Source: Paramacrobiotus metropolitanus
Lineage: Eukaryota; Tardigrada; Eutardigrada; Parachela; Macrobiotidae
Length of the DNA stretch: 64,000 nucleotides
Direction: 5' to 3'
Assembly: GCF_019649055.1 (NCBI RefSeq)
Contig: NW_026570256.1
Coordinates: 868,001 to 932,000, forward strand
Below, piece by piece: positions 23,461-34,836 of this stretch; position 1 is the stretch's first letter; every line of letters begins with the position of its first letter. A model generated the notes under the pieces. The model did not search any database. It was not told the origin of the DNA and worked only from the letters and a program-made list of their open reading frames with translations. The position numbers were made by a program, and so were the translations under genes.

Positions 23461-24700
23461 TGCTTTGAACCTGTTCAGCATGCAAGCATTTTGCTATTAA
23501 ACAACACCACTGCCGCAATCTTGATTACTGTCGGTGTTAGTGAGTATTGCGTTAATTTTTCCTGAGATAGAGAAAGTAAACAAAAATCGTTATGTTATAT
23601 TATATATTCGAGATACGTTGGGTACAGTAACCATTAACTGACATCCGGTGCCTGAGCGAGTTTTAATCTAGACATGTGAAATTTGCGGTGAGAATCCCAT
23701 AACGCAGCCTCACATTGAATTCCGCTGCTAGGAATGGCTGAATAAAGCTGTTTCGAGTGTTTTAAGCGGTGTTGAACGTGTAGTTTCATTATAATTATTA
23801 TGGCATATGGATTTGAGCGGAGCTGTGAGACTAGGCAGCTTCGGTCACAGGGGGAAGTTGATCCCTTTGCACATCAGATTTTCTGCCGCAGGCTAAAATT
23901 ACATATCACAGTGTAAGTCATGCAGGAAAAATGTTGAAGCGTTTCACTTGTGTGACCGTGTTCGTAGAAGTTGCCTGCAGAATCGGCACACGAATGTCCT
24001 CAACCAAAGTCGGTACTGTTTATAGGTACTTTGGTGTCTATTGTTAAATGGGATTGTTGTTTTTCCGATGTTGTCAACTGCAGCATCAGTATTGTTAGCC
24101 TTTAGGACATCGTTTGTATCAAAAAGTGAGTGCTTCTGTTTGCTTAGTTTACTTACTTGTGCAATTATAGCAGCGTATGTCTGCAATTTACTTTTAGGGT
24201 CAGCGTAATAAAAAACAAAATAATTTCTGCAGAGCAATGGGAATTTTATTTCACCGAAAATATTAATACTATGCTCTTAAAGCATCTGAACTCGAATTGC
24301 GTAATCCGCGCTTCGGGGGAGCTTACAACTGTACAGGATAGAAAAGGATGCAAGATCACGAATGAGCTATGATTACGATTACCAGAAGCGAGAGAAACAC
24401 CACTTCACTGTGCGGCCAGATCGCAGGCCTAATTTATTAGAGCGGAAGAAGAAAACAAAATCAGGTTTAGAAATAGAATGGACAGCTTCCTATAATATGT
24501 TAGTCATGCTACTCTCACAGCCAGCTGGTCAGAACAGGTAGTCACACATGGTGAACCGCTTAGACAACATTCATCCGCTTTAATATAGACATTTCGTATG
24601 GTATTCAACTAACGGGATCCTATAAAATACAACGCACAAGGGTTGTACATTCGTCCAAACAAACTTACGTTAAGGTGGGATTGACTTCTTTAAATATTAG
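23461..24700. other. Intergenic region between copies D and E
   Basis: About 1.2 kb with no supported gene. Frames at 23944-24237 and 24157-24372 have no recognisable features. Confidence 0.4.
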
Positions 24701-25282
24701 CTAATTCTGAATTGCCTTTTGCCGCTTAAGAAATTCTATAACCTCTATCCGCGGAGAATAGTCGACGCAGCACGTCTCCGTCGGTCCACAGTCCTTGCCA
24801 TCTCCTGATATCTGGCTGGTGCATTTGCGGGCAACGTCACCGACCTGCATGCACACACCATGGTGGCTGCCCAGCGAATTCACCGCACTGAGTGCCACAC
24901 ACTGTTTCGGTGTCCTTTGCGTCGGGGCCGTTACACCGAGGTCCTGGCCGCTTAGGCCGAGTGCGCGCGTCTCGTTATTTAGGGGGTCTACACTGGCCGG
25001 ACCCGTCAGTGTCACCGCATTTTTCATGCTGCCCGAGACACCAGGCACAATTCGCCCACTGGACGGTCCAGGTCCATGACTTTCCGCTCCGGCTACCGTA
25101 GTCCATGGAGCCACGGTGGTTGACTGATTCTTTGTCTTATTAAATAATGGGCTTCCAGTCTCGTTGACAGTTTGGATAAGGATCGATGATGTGGCAGGAA
25201 TAGTAACTAGTACAGAAAAAAGCACTACCGTGAGCTTTGGTACGCCACGAAATTGAATCAGGAGTTCTAGCAAATTATCCAT
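24701..25282 (-). CDS. Chimeric secreted protein E: family signal exon plus six-Cys domain
   Basis: A 193-aa single-exon frame. The start MDNLLELLIQFRGVPK matches copies D, G and I, including the mature start IQTVNE and NKT; an in-frame ATG lies 10 codons upstream (25312). After about residue 45 the frame runs through what is the exon 1 donor in copy D (GGACTACGGTAGCC against GGACTTAGGTAGG) into unrelated sequence: a Ser/Thr/Gly/Pro-rich linker, then a six-cysteine module (CVALSAVN, GVCMQ, ARKC, KDC, ETCCVDY). The GxC and terminal CC spacing recalls arthropod clip domains; identification is tentative. It ends FLKRQKAIQN. It is probably secreted under the same promoter as the family. Confidence 0.7.
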   Translation of the reverse strand: MDNLLELLIQFRGVPKLTVVLFSVLVTIPATSSILIQTVNETGSPLFNKTKNQSTTVAPWTTVAGAESHGPGPSSGRIVPGVSGSMKNAVTLTGPASVDPLNNETRALGLSGQDLGVTAPTQRTPKQCVALSAVNSLGSHHGVCMQVGDVARKCTSQISGDGKDCGPTETCCVDYSPRIEVIEFLKRQKAIQN

Positions 25283-25418
25283 TTTTTTAGAACTCAGTAG
25301 TCCAGGCGTCACCGGAATTTTAACAAGCTGCTGGACGTGACATGATTTTGTTCCAATATATGCCCCCGTTTAAAGTCAGCTATTTGCGCCGGAAGAAATG
25401 TAAGTTACGTATTGTCAG

Positions 25419-25570
25419 TTCCGGTTATTCTTGCTGTGATAACTGTCTAAAGTATTCACTTTTCGTGCTTGTGCGGTGTGCCTTACTCTGTTCACCTCGG
25501 AATCATTTTAAGACTGTTAACAAACAACTCGATCACTGTTGCTAGAAACGCTTTTCGAGATTTCCGGAAT
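25419..25570 (-). promoter_or_regulatory. Shared upstream boxes of gene E
   Basis: TTCCGGTTAT at 25419-25428 (137 bp before the ATG) and TTTCCGGAAT at 25561-25570 (279 bp before). The whole interval aligns with the upstream region of copy D (GCGCCGGAAGAAATG, then TTGTCAGTTCCGG in both). Confidence 0.55.
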
Positions 25571-26048
25571 CGCTTCGAACCGGTTCACCAAGCATTTTGC
25601 TATCAGACAGCACTGTTGTCGGAATCCTGAGTTACTGTCGATGTTAGTGTGTTTTGTGGTAATTTCTCCTGAGGCGCAGAAGTTAGCAAGATCGTTTTGT
25701 TTTACATCCGCGATAGGGTGAATGCAGTAACCGGTAACTGACACGCGACGCTTGTGCAGTTGTTCCGTCGAAGTGGCTATGCGCAGGAGTTTCGTACTGT
25801 GGTGCTGTACAGAGCATCGTAAGTTACATAGCAACCACAGTAATGTATGATCGTACTTGCACGACGCTGCACCGTGCTTGCACGTACAATGTTTTAAGGT
25901 AATATTTTTTTTTACCTTCCCTGAAATTTGTTATGCCCCTGGGGGCCGGGGGGTTCTCTCACCGCAATTTTATATTGATATCAGCATGCGCAAAACATGA
26001 GCTGCAATGGGTGGAGACGGAGGCGCAGAGAACCTCAACTTCTTAATT

Positions 26049-26360
26049 TTATCTTGCAGTTGCCATGGACCATCTCTTTGTATACGGCATTTGTAGCTTA
26101 TTCTTGCAGTCAGTGAAGTAAAGTGCGTTGATGCTCATACAATCTGTTACCATAATACACACAGGGTGTTCGCGCCAGGTGTGGGCCCCGGTTCGTTTCA
26201 GTAAAAAACTATATGTGCCCGAGACGTTTTCAGGTGTGCGCGGCTCGTAGAGAACACGACGGGGGCACTGTATGTTTACGATAGAGCCCGATAAAGGCAC
26301 CCTTAGCATATAACCGCCATCCTGGCGATAGTGCCTACGGTCTGTCGCCCACGTTATCTT
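26049..26360 (-). CDS. Possible exon or gene fragment, unknown
   Basis: An open frame of about 100 codons after a plausible acceptor (GGTAAAAG at about 26361), containing GSIVNIQCPRRVLYEP, then VSGTYSFLL and CMSINALYFTDC. The four Cys and the alternating hydrophobics suggest a small beta-rich secreted fold. No neighbouring exons could be linked. It overlaps the left end of the transposon-like region at 26163, so it could equally be chance. Confidence 0.25.
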   Translation of the reverse strand, partial: KITWATDRRHYRQDGGYMLRVPLSGSIVNIQCPRRVLYEPRTPENVSGTYSFLLKRTGAHTWREHPVCIMVTDCMSINALYFTDCKNKLQMPYTKRWSMATAR

Positions 26361-29147
26361 TTACCAGAAAAATACGCTCGCTCGAAATTTCAACTTTGAA
26401 ATTTGTCTTCGATTTCAACTGGTGATCAAACTGGAAGACGTTTAGTTTTTTGTTTGGCTCTCATTCTCGACGTCATCGTCAACGAATCCGAATTCTAACA
26501 GAACAGAAGGAGCACCTTTTGCTTTTCTTGTAGTTTTTGCGATATCGCAGTGAAATGCTTACGAACAGAGTTCTTCGTCCTTCTGCTAGGAGACATTGGA
26601 GAAATCTGCTAACTGATAGCTTACCCTATGCGAACTTCTGCTCTGTGACAGCGCTTATCGCATTCCGGAAACTCTGCCTGTAGCATCCGTTCCTATTAAA
26701 AATGAAGTCCCAGCCAAATGTGACGATATCGTTCATACCCAGCCCGTCGTCTGCGCGGAGAGGAAAACGGAGAAGAGCTGCGTGCGTTCCAAATTTTCAT
26801 TCACAGAGTAAGAATAAATTAGGCGATATCGCTAAAAGTTCTGTAAGGTGCTAGTCATTTACGATAGCGTAAACTGAGCATTCAGCGAAAGCGCCGTCTG
26901 TATTACACTGCCAACATTAATGCAGTAATTTTCAATGCGACTAATTTACTTCATTTTTAGTTTTGTAGGTATTTTGGCTTTATTAAGCAAATTTTCTTTA
27001 TTTTTAGGCCGCAGTACCATACGACGGTAGCTTTACAACGCCACACAGGGCCTTCTTGAGAAATTATAGAAAAAGTTGCTCAATGACGAAATCGTCGTCG
27101 TGGAAAACAGATTCATCGTCGTAAGTTTTCTTCGTGACGCTTTTACACCATGACTTTAGCGAAAACCAAGATATCCAAACCTGTTCTAAGACAATTTTGT
27201 CATTTTAAAAATTAAAAATAAATTTCGTGTCGTTACGGACATGTTGTGGCCAACTTTTATATGCTGTGAGAAATTTGAATTGATTTAACGATTTATGGAT
27301 TCTGCAAGAGGAGTACGTAGATTACAAAGTAGATTTTTAAGTATTTTGTCGTTGTTGTAGCACCATTCACTGGATGAAAACGCCAACCAAAGGCTTCGCT
27401 TTTTGCGGCTTCCTCAAAGATCGGCGATATCGCCATGTCATGACCACCCAGTTCTACAGTAAGCCTGTCTAATTTCTGTATAGCAAAAGTGAGTAATTCT
27501 GCTCCTCAGTTTATCTATGGAAATGTTTTTCGTAGTGTACTCCACAGTTCCGGTTGCCACATCAGTAGCGGAAATTAGCTGGATCTTACGTGAGAATTCA
27601 TCAAAAAAGAACCCCAGTTGAAACTTCAGAATAAGTGTTCCAAAATTCGTCGAGCGAAAGGTGTGCTGACGACATCGTCTGGGCAGAGAATTGCATTTAT
27701 TGACAATATTGTCTGAATTTCCCGAGGCTTCACACCTGTCTAAAACCTTCCCAAAGTGTTTTTTCCCTTTCATTTTAATGTTTTTTTTAATTAGATGCAT
27801 TCAGCGTAATACGAAATTTTTTATTTCATTTTCAGTTGTGAATATCTTAATGTTTGAGGGTACATACAATTAAAGTAATAAAGATTAAGAACCTAAGCGA
27901 GCACGTCGCGGCCCGGTAGAAAATTACGTATATGGTCGGAAATAATAGGTAAAATCAACAGAATTAGCACGTGTCCTGAACCCGTTTACTACGGTTTTCT
28001 GAAACGTTTCCATGGAGCAGCGGACACATTTTGGGCTACGTCGTGACCACAGCAGTACATTCTGCAGCACACTTTCGACACGTAGTCAGTAACGTCAGGA
28101 AAGCGACGATAACTCTACTAAAACTATACACATGCAGAACGGTAGCCTTGCGCGCTGTAAAGGTCTTACACGGCGTTCGGCGACGCTTCGAGAACGATTG
28201 GCACACGTTGAAAAAGTGCGTGCTGTCGAACCGGGGGCAGCTACATAAAATAATTCACATTTATTTCTGTAAATAATTTTTTCGTATTCACTTTGCACTT
28301 TTCTTGTGTAACTTTTCATTTCAGATTCATCGAAAATGAAATCGGAATTTTTTAATAATTTTTTAAAAACATTTTTTAATAACGTTTTAAAAACTGTTTA
28401 TGAGAACAGGCGAGAGTCGTTCCACTCCTTTTCTCTTTCAGCGTTTAAGTTTGGAGATTATGCGTGATAATGCTATGAGTGTATTGTGCACAGTCCCTTC
28501 TCGTGTTAACTGGGACAAATTCTTGATTTGATTGTATCTGTACATACTGAGTGGCGCTCATTGATGTGCATATTGAAAAATAAATTACGGTTTTTTAATA
28601 ATTTTTTTAATAGCTTTATTATTTTTTTAGTAACGTGTCAGTAAGGGGCAGGGTGAAGCTTAAGGAGAGAGGGCAGCGGACATTTTCGGGGGTTCATAAC
28701 TGCCCTTCTAAAAACTTCAAGAAGTGTTATTTTTATATGGACTTTTTTTGGAAATTACTGACTGGCCCGAACGGTGTTTTCTGTGGGTAAGCGAAAGATC
28801 GCTTTGGTCAAGATGTTCATATTTGAAAGAAAGCTAGGAAGGCATTTTCAAGGCAATATCAAAACACTATCTTATCGCTTGTCAGCTGTCAGCTAGACGA
28901 TTGCAATTTTTTAAATTTTATAGACTAAACACCATTTTTTCGTGTTACGCAGCGCGTTTTTTTCGGAAAAATCGAAAGTAAAGCTTTGATTCCCGTTGCC
29001 TGCTCCTCAGCTTTTTGCAGTAAAACTCTATTAAGAAAGTTGCTATATAACAAGAACTATCATGCAAAAATAAAATAAAAATTTTAGACTTCATTAGTAG
29101 CGGTTGAGGAATTTTTGTTACTTCCCACACTTGGCGCGACCACCCTG
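26163..29147 (+). mobile_element. Possible decayed Tc1/mariner-like element
   Basis: The left end reads ACAGGGTGTTCGCGCCAGG. The reverse complement of the right end reads ACAGGGTGGTCGCGCCAAG, and both continue TGTGGG. These behave as inverted termini of a roughly 3-kb unit. Inside, only a remnant of a transposase-like C-terminus (28031-28276) is suggestive. No catalytic DDE/D region could be read, so the element is degraded if real. Confidence 0.35.
28031..28276 (+). pseudogene. Transposase-like C-terminal remnant
   Basis: The frame ends VRRRFENDWHTLKKCVLSN then RGQLHKII. This is reminiscent of the C-termini of mariner/IS630-type transposases, where an Arg-rich helix is followed by C and G-x-x-H/E motifs. 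There is no upstream catalytic domain in frame. The assignment rests on pattern only. Confidence 0.25.
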
Positions 29148-29249
29148 TACTATACCATCGAATCAGTTGGATCACTAGTCTACGCAGAACCGGTCCACAA
29201 TATTCCACATGTACAGTACGTACTAGGCAACTAGCACCGCAAAAGAACC

Positions 29250-29335
29250 GTGTCTATTCATTTTGTCCACCTATCATTTTGTCCACCGCTAATTTTGTCC
29301 ACCATTCATTTTGTCCACCGTACACTTTGTTTACG
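29250..29335. repeat. Four CATTTTGTCCACC repeats
   Basis: The 13-base motif, with small changes and 4-6-base spacers, occurs four times in a row, followed by a diverged fifth (CACTTTGTTTACG). Confidence 0.8.
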
Positions 29336-29465
29336 ATACAATTCGAAAAGTACGGTATTTCTATTTTTTTATGACAAAACTAGTATGAATTTAATAAAAT
29401 CGCATAGTATGTAATCCGATAAGTATTAATTACATAATTAATTACAAATATTAATTACATAATTT

Positions 29466-29512
29466 TGCAATCTTTTGTTGCAAAACAGAGTATCTTTTGT
29501 TGCAAAACAGAC
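29466..29512. repeat. Short direct repeat, TCTTTTGTTGCAAAACAGA
   Basis: Two copies at a 24-base spacing. Each copy holds an internal inverted repeat (TTTTGTTGCAAAA). Confidence 0.8.
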
Positions 29513-29649
29513 TTTTCTCACATTACAGAGTATTTTTTGTGAGAAAAGTAATACCAATAGGCAGTGGTACGGAAAATACTGTTTTTTTTCCTTTTTTGTT
29601 TTTTTGTGGACTGTTTTTGTACTTTACATAAATTACTGATTACATTTTT

Positions 29650-30190
29650 TTACTGATTCACGGATTCACGGCGTGTGGGAAGAATAAAGTACAGGCAGTA
29701 CTTTTAATAAAGTACTGACCTTTATTCACGGATTCACGGCGTGTGGGAAGAATAAAGTACAGGCAGTACTTTTAATAAAGTACTGACTTTTCACCGATTC
29801 ACGGATTCACGGCGTGTGGGAAGAATAAAGTACAGGCAGTACTACGGTAATACCTTACATAAAGTGCTGACCTTTCACCGATTCACGCATTCACGGCGTG
29901 TAGGAAGAATTAAGTACAGGCAGTACTAATACCTTACATAAAGTATTGACTTTTCACCGATTCACGGATTCACGCCATATGGGAAGTTTAAAGTCCTGGC
30001 AGTACTTTAATTTTCACTAACTCACGGAATTAAGTATATGTGGATGAATACACACTGTGCAGTACTTTAAGTAAAGTGCTGACTTTTCACTTTTTCACGG
30101 AATTAGGTATATGTGGATGAATACACATTGTGCAGTACTGGCTTTTCACTTTTTCACAAAATTAGGTATATGTGGATAGATACATCAATC
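29650..30190. repeat. Minisatellite with AGTACT-bearing units
   Basis: About seven units of roughly 65-90 bp. Each combines TTCACGGATTCACGGCGTG, then GGGAAGAATAAAGTACAGGC, then an inverted pair AGTACTTT...AAAGTACT. The first units are nearly identical. The later ones (from about 29990) diverge into a GTATATGTGGAT-containing variant, so the array is polar in its conservation. Confidence 0.8.
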
Positions 30191-30771
30191 TGCAGTACTT
30201 CACACAATCCAGGCATAGTGTGAAGGGCTTTAACATGAGACGTTACAGTAAAGCTATATACTTGTATTTTTGTATGTCTTACTTAATACAAGCACTGTAC
30301 TGTAATTCAAGCACCAAATACGTACGCGCAATCTGAGTTGGTACACCTTTTCTAGATACAAAATTTTGACGTACAAATGCCTTCTATACAGTAATTAAAA
30401 AACTCCTGCGCATAGCTTTGACCGTTGTTCCGTATACCAGTAGCTAATTTTCGAATTAATTGTCTCCAAAGCATCACGACAGCTTCGGTGCTACTGCATA
30501 AATAAATGTAATCTTTTGTTACAAACATATTTCAGAACATAAAATTGTTTTTATAGCAAATTTAGACGTAAACGGTTGTTGTAATTATGAAAGCAATTTG
30601 TTATTGATTTTCAGGCCTGCGCACTGATCGTTAACTTCATCCTGCTCATTCAATAAGGGGAATTACATAGTTACTAGAAGAGTTGGCAAATAAAATCGCG
30701 TGGTTAGCACCGATGAATTGTGGCCAAAGCGCTTATCACTGCGCTATGCGAAGAACGTTGGGGAAACTGAT
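30191..30771. other. Non-coding region 3' of copy F
   Basis: AT-rich, with no supported gene and no repeat seen. Confidence 0.4.
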
Positions 30772-33666
30772 CTATTTGTGAGCTACTGTCCATGTATCCA
30801 CAATCCGAGCCTTTGCGGTTATATTCAGAAACTTGTTGAGCCCATCCGCTGTTGGATAGCGCCACAGTCGCCAATAGGATCCGCTTTTCATCTTGGGAGT
30901 CGATATTGCAAAGTAGTATTTCGAAGCATCGCCTCTGCAAAAAAAAATCATACCGTCAAATGTGGATTTTATTTTTATGATAGTATACTTTATTTAAAAG
31001 AATTCTATGGTTCCAGTCCTTCGTTGCTTAAAAGGTCACTGTTGGATCTGCGCTCACCCATTAAGGGTCTTCAAGCGGTCGCTCCATTCAGTGAGCGTTA
31101 TCGTCAGTGTCATGTTGTCCACTGTCACGGGATTGGCTGCGGCAAAGGCTTGCTGGACAGCCTCCAAAATCTGATCGGAACTCTGCCGCACGTCAATGTG
31201 AGGTTAAGCTAACGCATCTTGTTCGCGTGACGATCATAAATACCAAAGTATTTTTTTTTCAGAATTTTGTAGGAATTTTCAACACTCTTACCAAAGTTTC
31301 GGCTGACCAACCGTTGACCAATGCGTGGAGGCGCGATTGTTGCGATTTAACTGGCTCGACATATAAAGTGAAAACATTTTTCAAGGGACATAACGTTTCT
31401 TGTTCAATGTACAAATCCTTTTCCGTGTCACAGTTTTGCAGGGTTAAGGACTTATTGTTTTCTTTTAAAGTAATAGGAAGAGGAGAAGTTGTCATGGTGT
31501 AAACAGCTTTAATAGACGGTGACGTCAGCTGAAGGCCCTCTAATTTTCGATAAATGCTGTTCGCGTACGGCAGTCTGGCATCTAAGTAGATATGATAAGG
31601 ATACGAGTGTTTGTGGAGCACAACAAAAAAGTCAACCACCCAACCGTCAGGATCGAAGTTCCATAAATGCACTGTTACCACACAGCGATCATCGTCTACA
31701 AAAAAGTAAACGTCTAACACCTACATATTACCATAAACTGAAAATTCTGTGCTATACAAAAGAATACCTGTGCCATAAGTCCATGTATTCAGGCGTGCTG
31801 CCATTGCCGCTTCCAGCGCTGGCAAAAGCTGGACACTCATCGAGCGGTCAAAATGCATGCGAAATGAATTCAGGGGATTCATTGGCGGCGTTTCTATGTA
31901 ACGCGCATTGGATGGAAAATACTTATCGCCACCCAAGAATTCTGAACGTGCATAGTAGCGGTCGGTATTGTTTGCCAGCGATGTCAGGTTAATGCCATTG
32001 AACACGACAGCTTTCTGCTTAACAAACAGTTTGAAGTTAAGTGGCATGACCTTTATGCTGAAATTAAAGCCGCAAAATATATCGGTGCTGTCCAAATAAA
32101 TTGCCTGATTTTCTTACTCAAAAAACGAGCCGTTTTTCCGCATGGGCGCGATCCAAGTTGCGAACGGACTGAAGTGGACCTGCACATCACTCATGTCGGC
32201 GTCGCCGCAGCCTTCTTCCACTCGCGCCTGTCGTACGCGTTCCAGTAGATCCTGTTCTAGCAGGTCAGTGTCAAACTTGCCGGAAGTGGAGTTAATGCTA
32301 AGGTACACCTGTCCTCCTCCAGAATTGAAGGTGCCCGAAAACACTCGTCCCAAGTACACGGTCAGCCCTTTACTCTTCAAACGCTGACAGAAATCTTCGC
32401 GATCAGGTGAAGGGGTTTTCGGTAATTCATGGTAGATCGTATTGCGGGCAAATATCCATGGATATTCTGATAGATTTTTGGAGAAATTTGCCGGAATTGC
32501 AGCAGGGGAAACGGGTAAAATATATACAATCCGCATAACAGGTGACCTGTCAAACGTTATGCGATTAAAATAATTTTCGGTGAACCATGCGGAGGTAATT
32601 ACCCGTTAGCCGAAAACAGCGGGCGATCGGTGGCGTTGTCAATCTGAACGATTTCGGCGTGGGTTGCTGTCCAGTTGCCTTTTTCTGTCATGAAAACAGT
32701 TTCACTCAATTATGCTAAAATATTAATACCTCTTCATTTTGACAAAAATTTACGTTTTTCAAATCCCTATCAGTGATTAACTTCGCCGGCTATGATTTAT
32801 ACTTGCGGTAGAAATAAAAAGATTGTAGGAATGCTATGGATTAGTGTTGAATAGATGTACGAGTATTGTTAAAATGTTATTATGATCGTTTAATTCATAA
32901 CCGGTGGCGGTATCGCACCAGAATAATTACGAGAAAATGCCGTTTGTTAGGCAAAAAACATGTGGTGTTTGCTGCTTTAGCTTTTATGCATAATACTATT
33001 TTTTGTTATCGTCTTTTCAAAATCTCACCGAAACTGGGTAACCAGGCGAACGTCAGCGCGTCTTGTATTTCGGTTACCGTGGCATTGCTTAACTCCAGCG
33101 TTACCATATGCGAGCTGACAAAAGGGTCCAGTGCCAGATAGTTTGCGAAATCCTGCAAATCCAAGTCCGCTCGTCTGTTAAAAGTAATTGGTGATGTTCC
33201 GCGTAGAAAAAGGAGTTTGTCAAAATGCTCCCACTGGTCCCGATAAGAATTGGACATGTTCCGAGGTAATCCGTCGCCACCATATTGGCTAACATTGACC
33301 AAGTGTGCAGTAGACGCATTGGGGCACACACTCAGCGTTGCCGCTAATGATTCTCCCGGCTCTAAGAAATGCAGCGGCCAGTGTAGTACCGGGAATGGGG
33401 ATAAATTTAGCTATTTAACAGCAATCAAATGCGAGCAAAATGCACACAAGCGTACATACACTCAAAGATACAATTTAAATCAAGCACGTACGCAGTTCTT
33501 TCCCGAAAATTAACGTGTCATTCGCCCATGGTTTTGGAACCTCGTTGATGGCACTGACGTGGCTTTCTGATCGGCTGGGCATAAACAAAAGGACCGAATG
33601 CAAACAAAATACCGTGATAAGAGAGACGTAGCGCAATTTCGCCAGTGGCTCACTTTCGTCGTCCAT
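30772..33666 (-). CDS. Family copy F: secreted SEA-like-repeat protein
   Basis: Eight exons are recognisable and I saw no frame break: exon 1 (33666 to about 33500; signal anchor with VSLITVFCLHSVLLFMPS), exon 2 (about 33345-33033), exon 3 (about 32692-32612), exon 4 (about 32545-32115), exon 5 (about 32066-31768), exon 6 (about 31690-31290), exon 7 (about 31190-31060) and exon 8 (about 30935-30772). Family landmarks are SVCPN, RIVYILPVSP, GCGDADMSDVQVHF, SVQLLPALEAAM, LWNFDPDGWVVDFFVVL, AVQQAFAAANP and YWRLWRYP; it ends WTVAHK. It is the most diverged intact member. It may start at the later Met (FMPS) if a shorter signal is used. Confidence 0.7.
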
Positions 33667-33821
33667 GTTCTATAAATAAAATTCTGACCGAGTTTGTCCC
33701 TGTTAGTTTCTTTACTACTTTGATATGCGGGTCACAGCGGGTGATGTGGCATCCTGTTTGTAGAGACGTTAAATATTTATAGATATAACGGCTGCAAAAG
33801 GGGTGTCAATTAGGGTTTTGG

Positions 33822-33835
33822 AATTCCGGTTATTG
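33822..33835 (-). promoter_or_regulatory. TTCCGGTTAT box upstream of copy F
   Basis: AATTCCGGTTATT lies about 155 bp before the copy F start, as in copies D, E, G and I. The second box was not found clearly. Confidence 0.4.
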
Positions 33836-33849
33836 CGTTACCGGAAGGT

Positions 33850-34836
33850 AACCTGTCGGAGTCACAAAAGACTATACTTATTGTTAGTTTTACCGGTTCT
33901 GTTGAAAATCATTCTCAGGCGCGTAGAAAAAAAACCTCATTCCTTTATTAGTCTTCATTCCAGCTGACAAACAACAGTACATCAGAGCACATTTTTGTTT
34001 TCTTTCTTTTGTTAGCAAAAAGGTTCGCGAAACGACGGGAGTAGAGCCTCGTTCTTTCGGCTTTTCATAAAGGATCCTTTCTGAACTAATTGACTGAGTG
34101 ACAGACAGCAATGATAGACAGCAATTCTTAGTGCAAATGTTTTATGCAGTTACAGTACATAAGGTGGATTTATTGCATGTTCAAGTGCAAACGTCATTCA
34201 GAACCAGAAAAATCTTTTGAGCATCAACTGTCTTCATAACTGCAGCGATGGAGCGAGTAGAGACCAAACTGTAGTTGCTCCGACGCCAATTTAAACGGCG
34301 TTTTTCCACGTGCAGGTAATTCTGCTATACGTGTTGGTCAACGAGACCGTGGGACTAGTCACAGCCTGGTGCGCTAAAAGGTATTTACATCAATGAACAC
34401 TTTACATAAGTAAATGAATCGGTTCTGTTTCAGACGATTCAGAGCCGTGTTGTGTGCACTAAACTAAAGAGTCGCTTTCGCGACCAACAATTGCTGAATG
34501 CTCAGCTGATCTCCGGGTTACGACTAGCATTTCTATCAATAAATGCAACAACTGGTCTACGATACCAAGATATAGCACAAACAGAGAAATACCGCTCGTG
34601 CACAACCTGTTTTATTATGCTGTTCACTTAACAGTCGGCGATAGTCACACTGTTGGTGTTGGGTACATTATCGCGGTATCGTGATTACATAACTTCCTGT
34701 TCACCGTTAAACTTTGCTTTATATTTGGTTTTGGTAAGGGAAAACATCTGCGCGCAGGCTGTTTACATATTATATACACAAATAAATTGAAACGGCTATA
34801 AAATCCCAAATGTTGCTGAATTGCACACCAACGGCA
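33850..34836. other. Intergenic region, nothing recognised
   Basis: About 1 kb between copy F and the last exon of the next gene. The frame at 33890-34111 has no recognisable domain. Confidence 0.4.

Noticed and set aside
24701-25282. WAP (whey acidic) domain for the Cys module of gene E
   Set aside because: WAP has eight cysteines; this module has six, with a terminal CC, so clip-like is the closer pattern.
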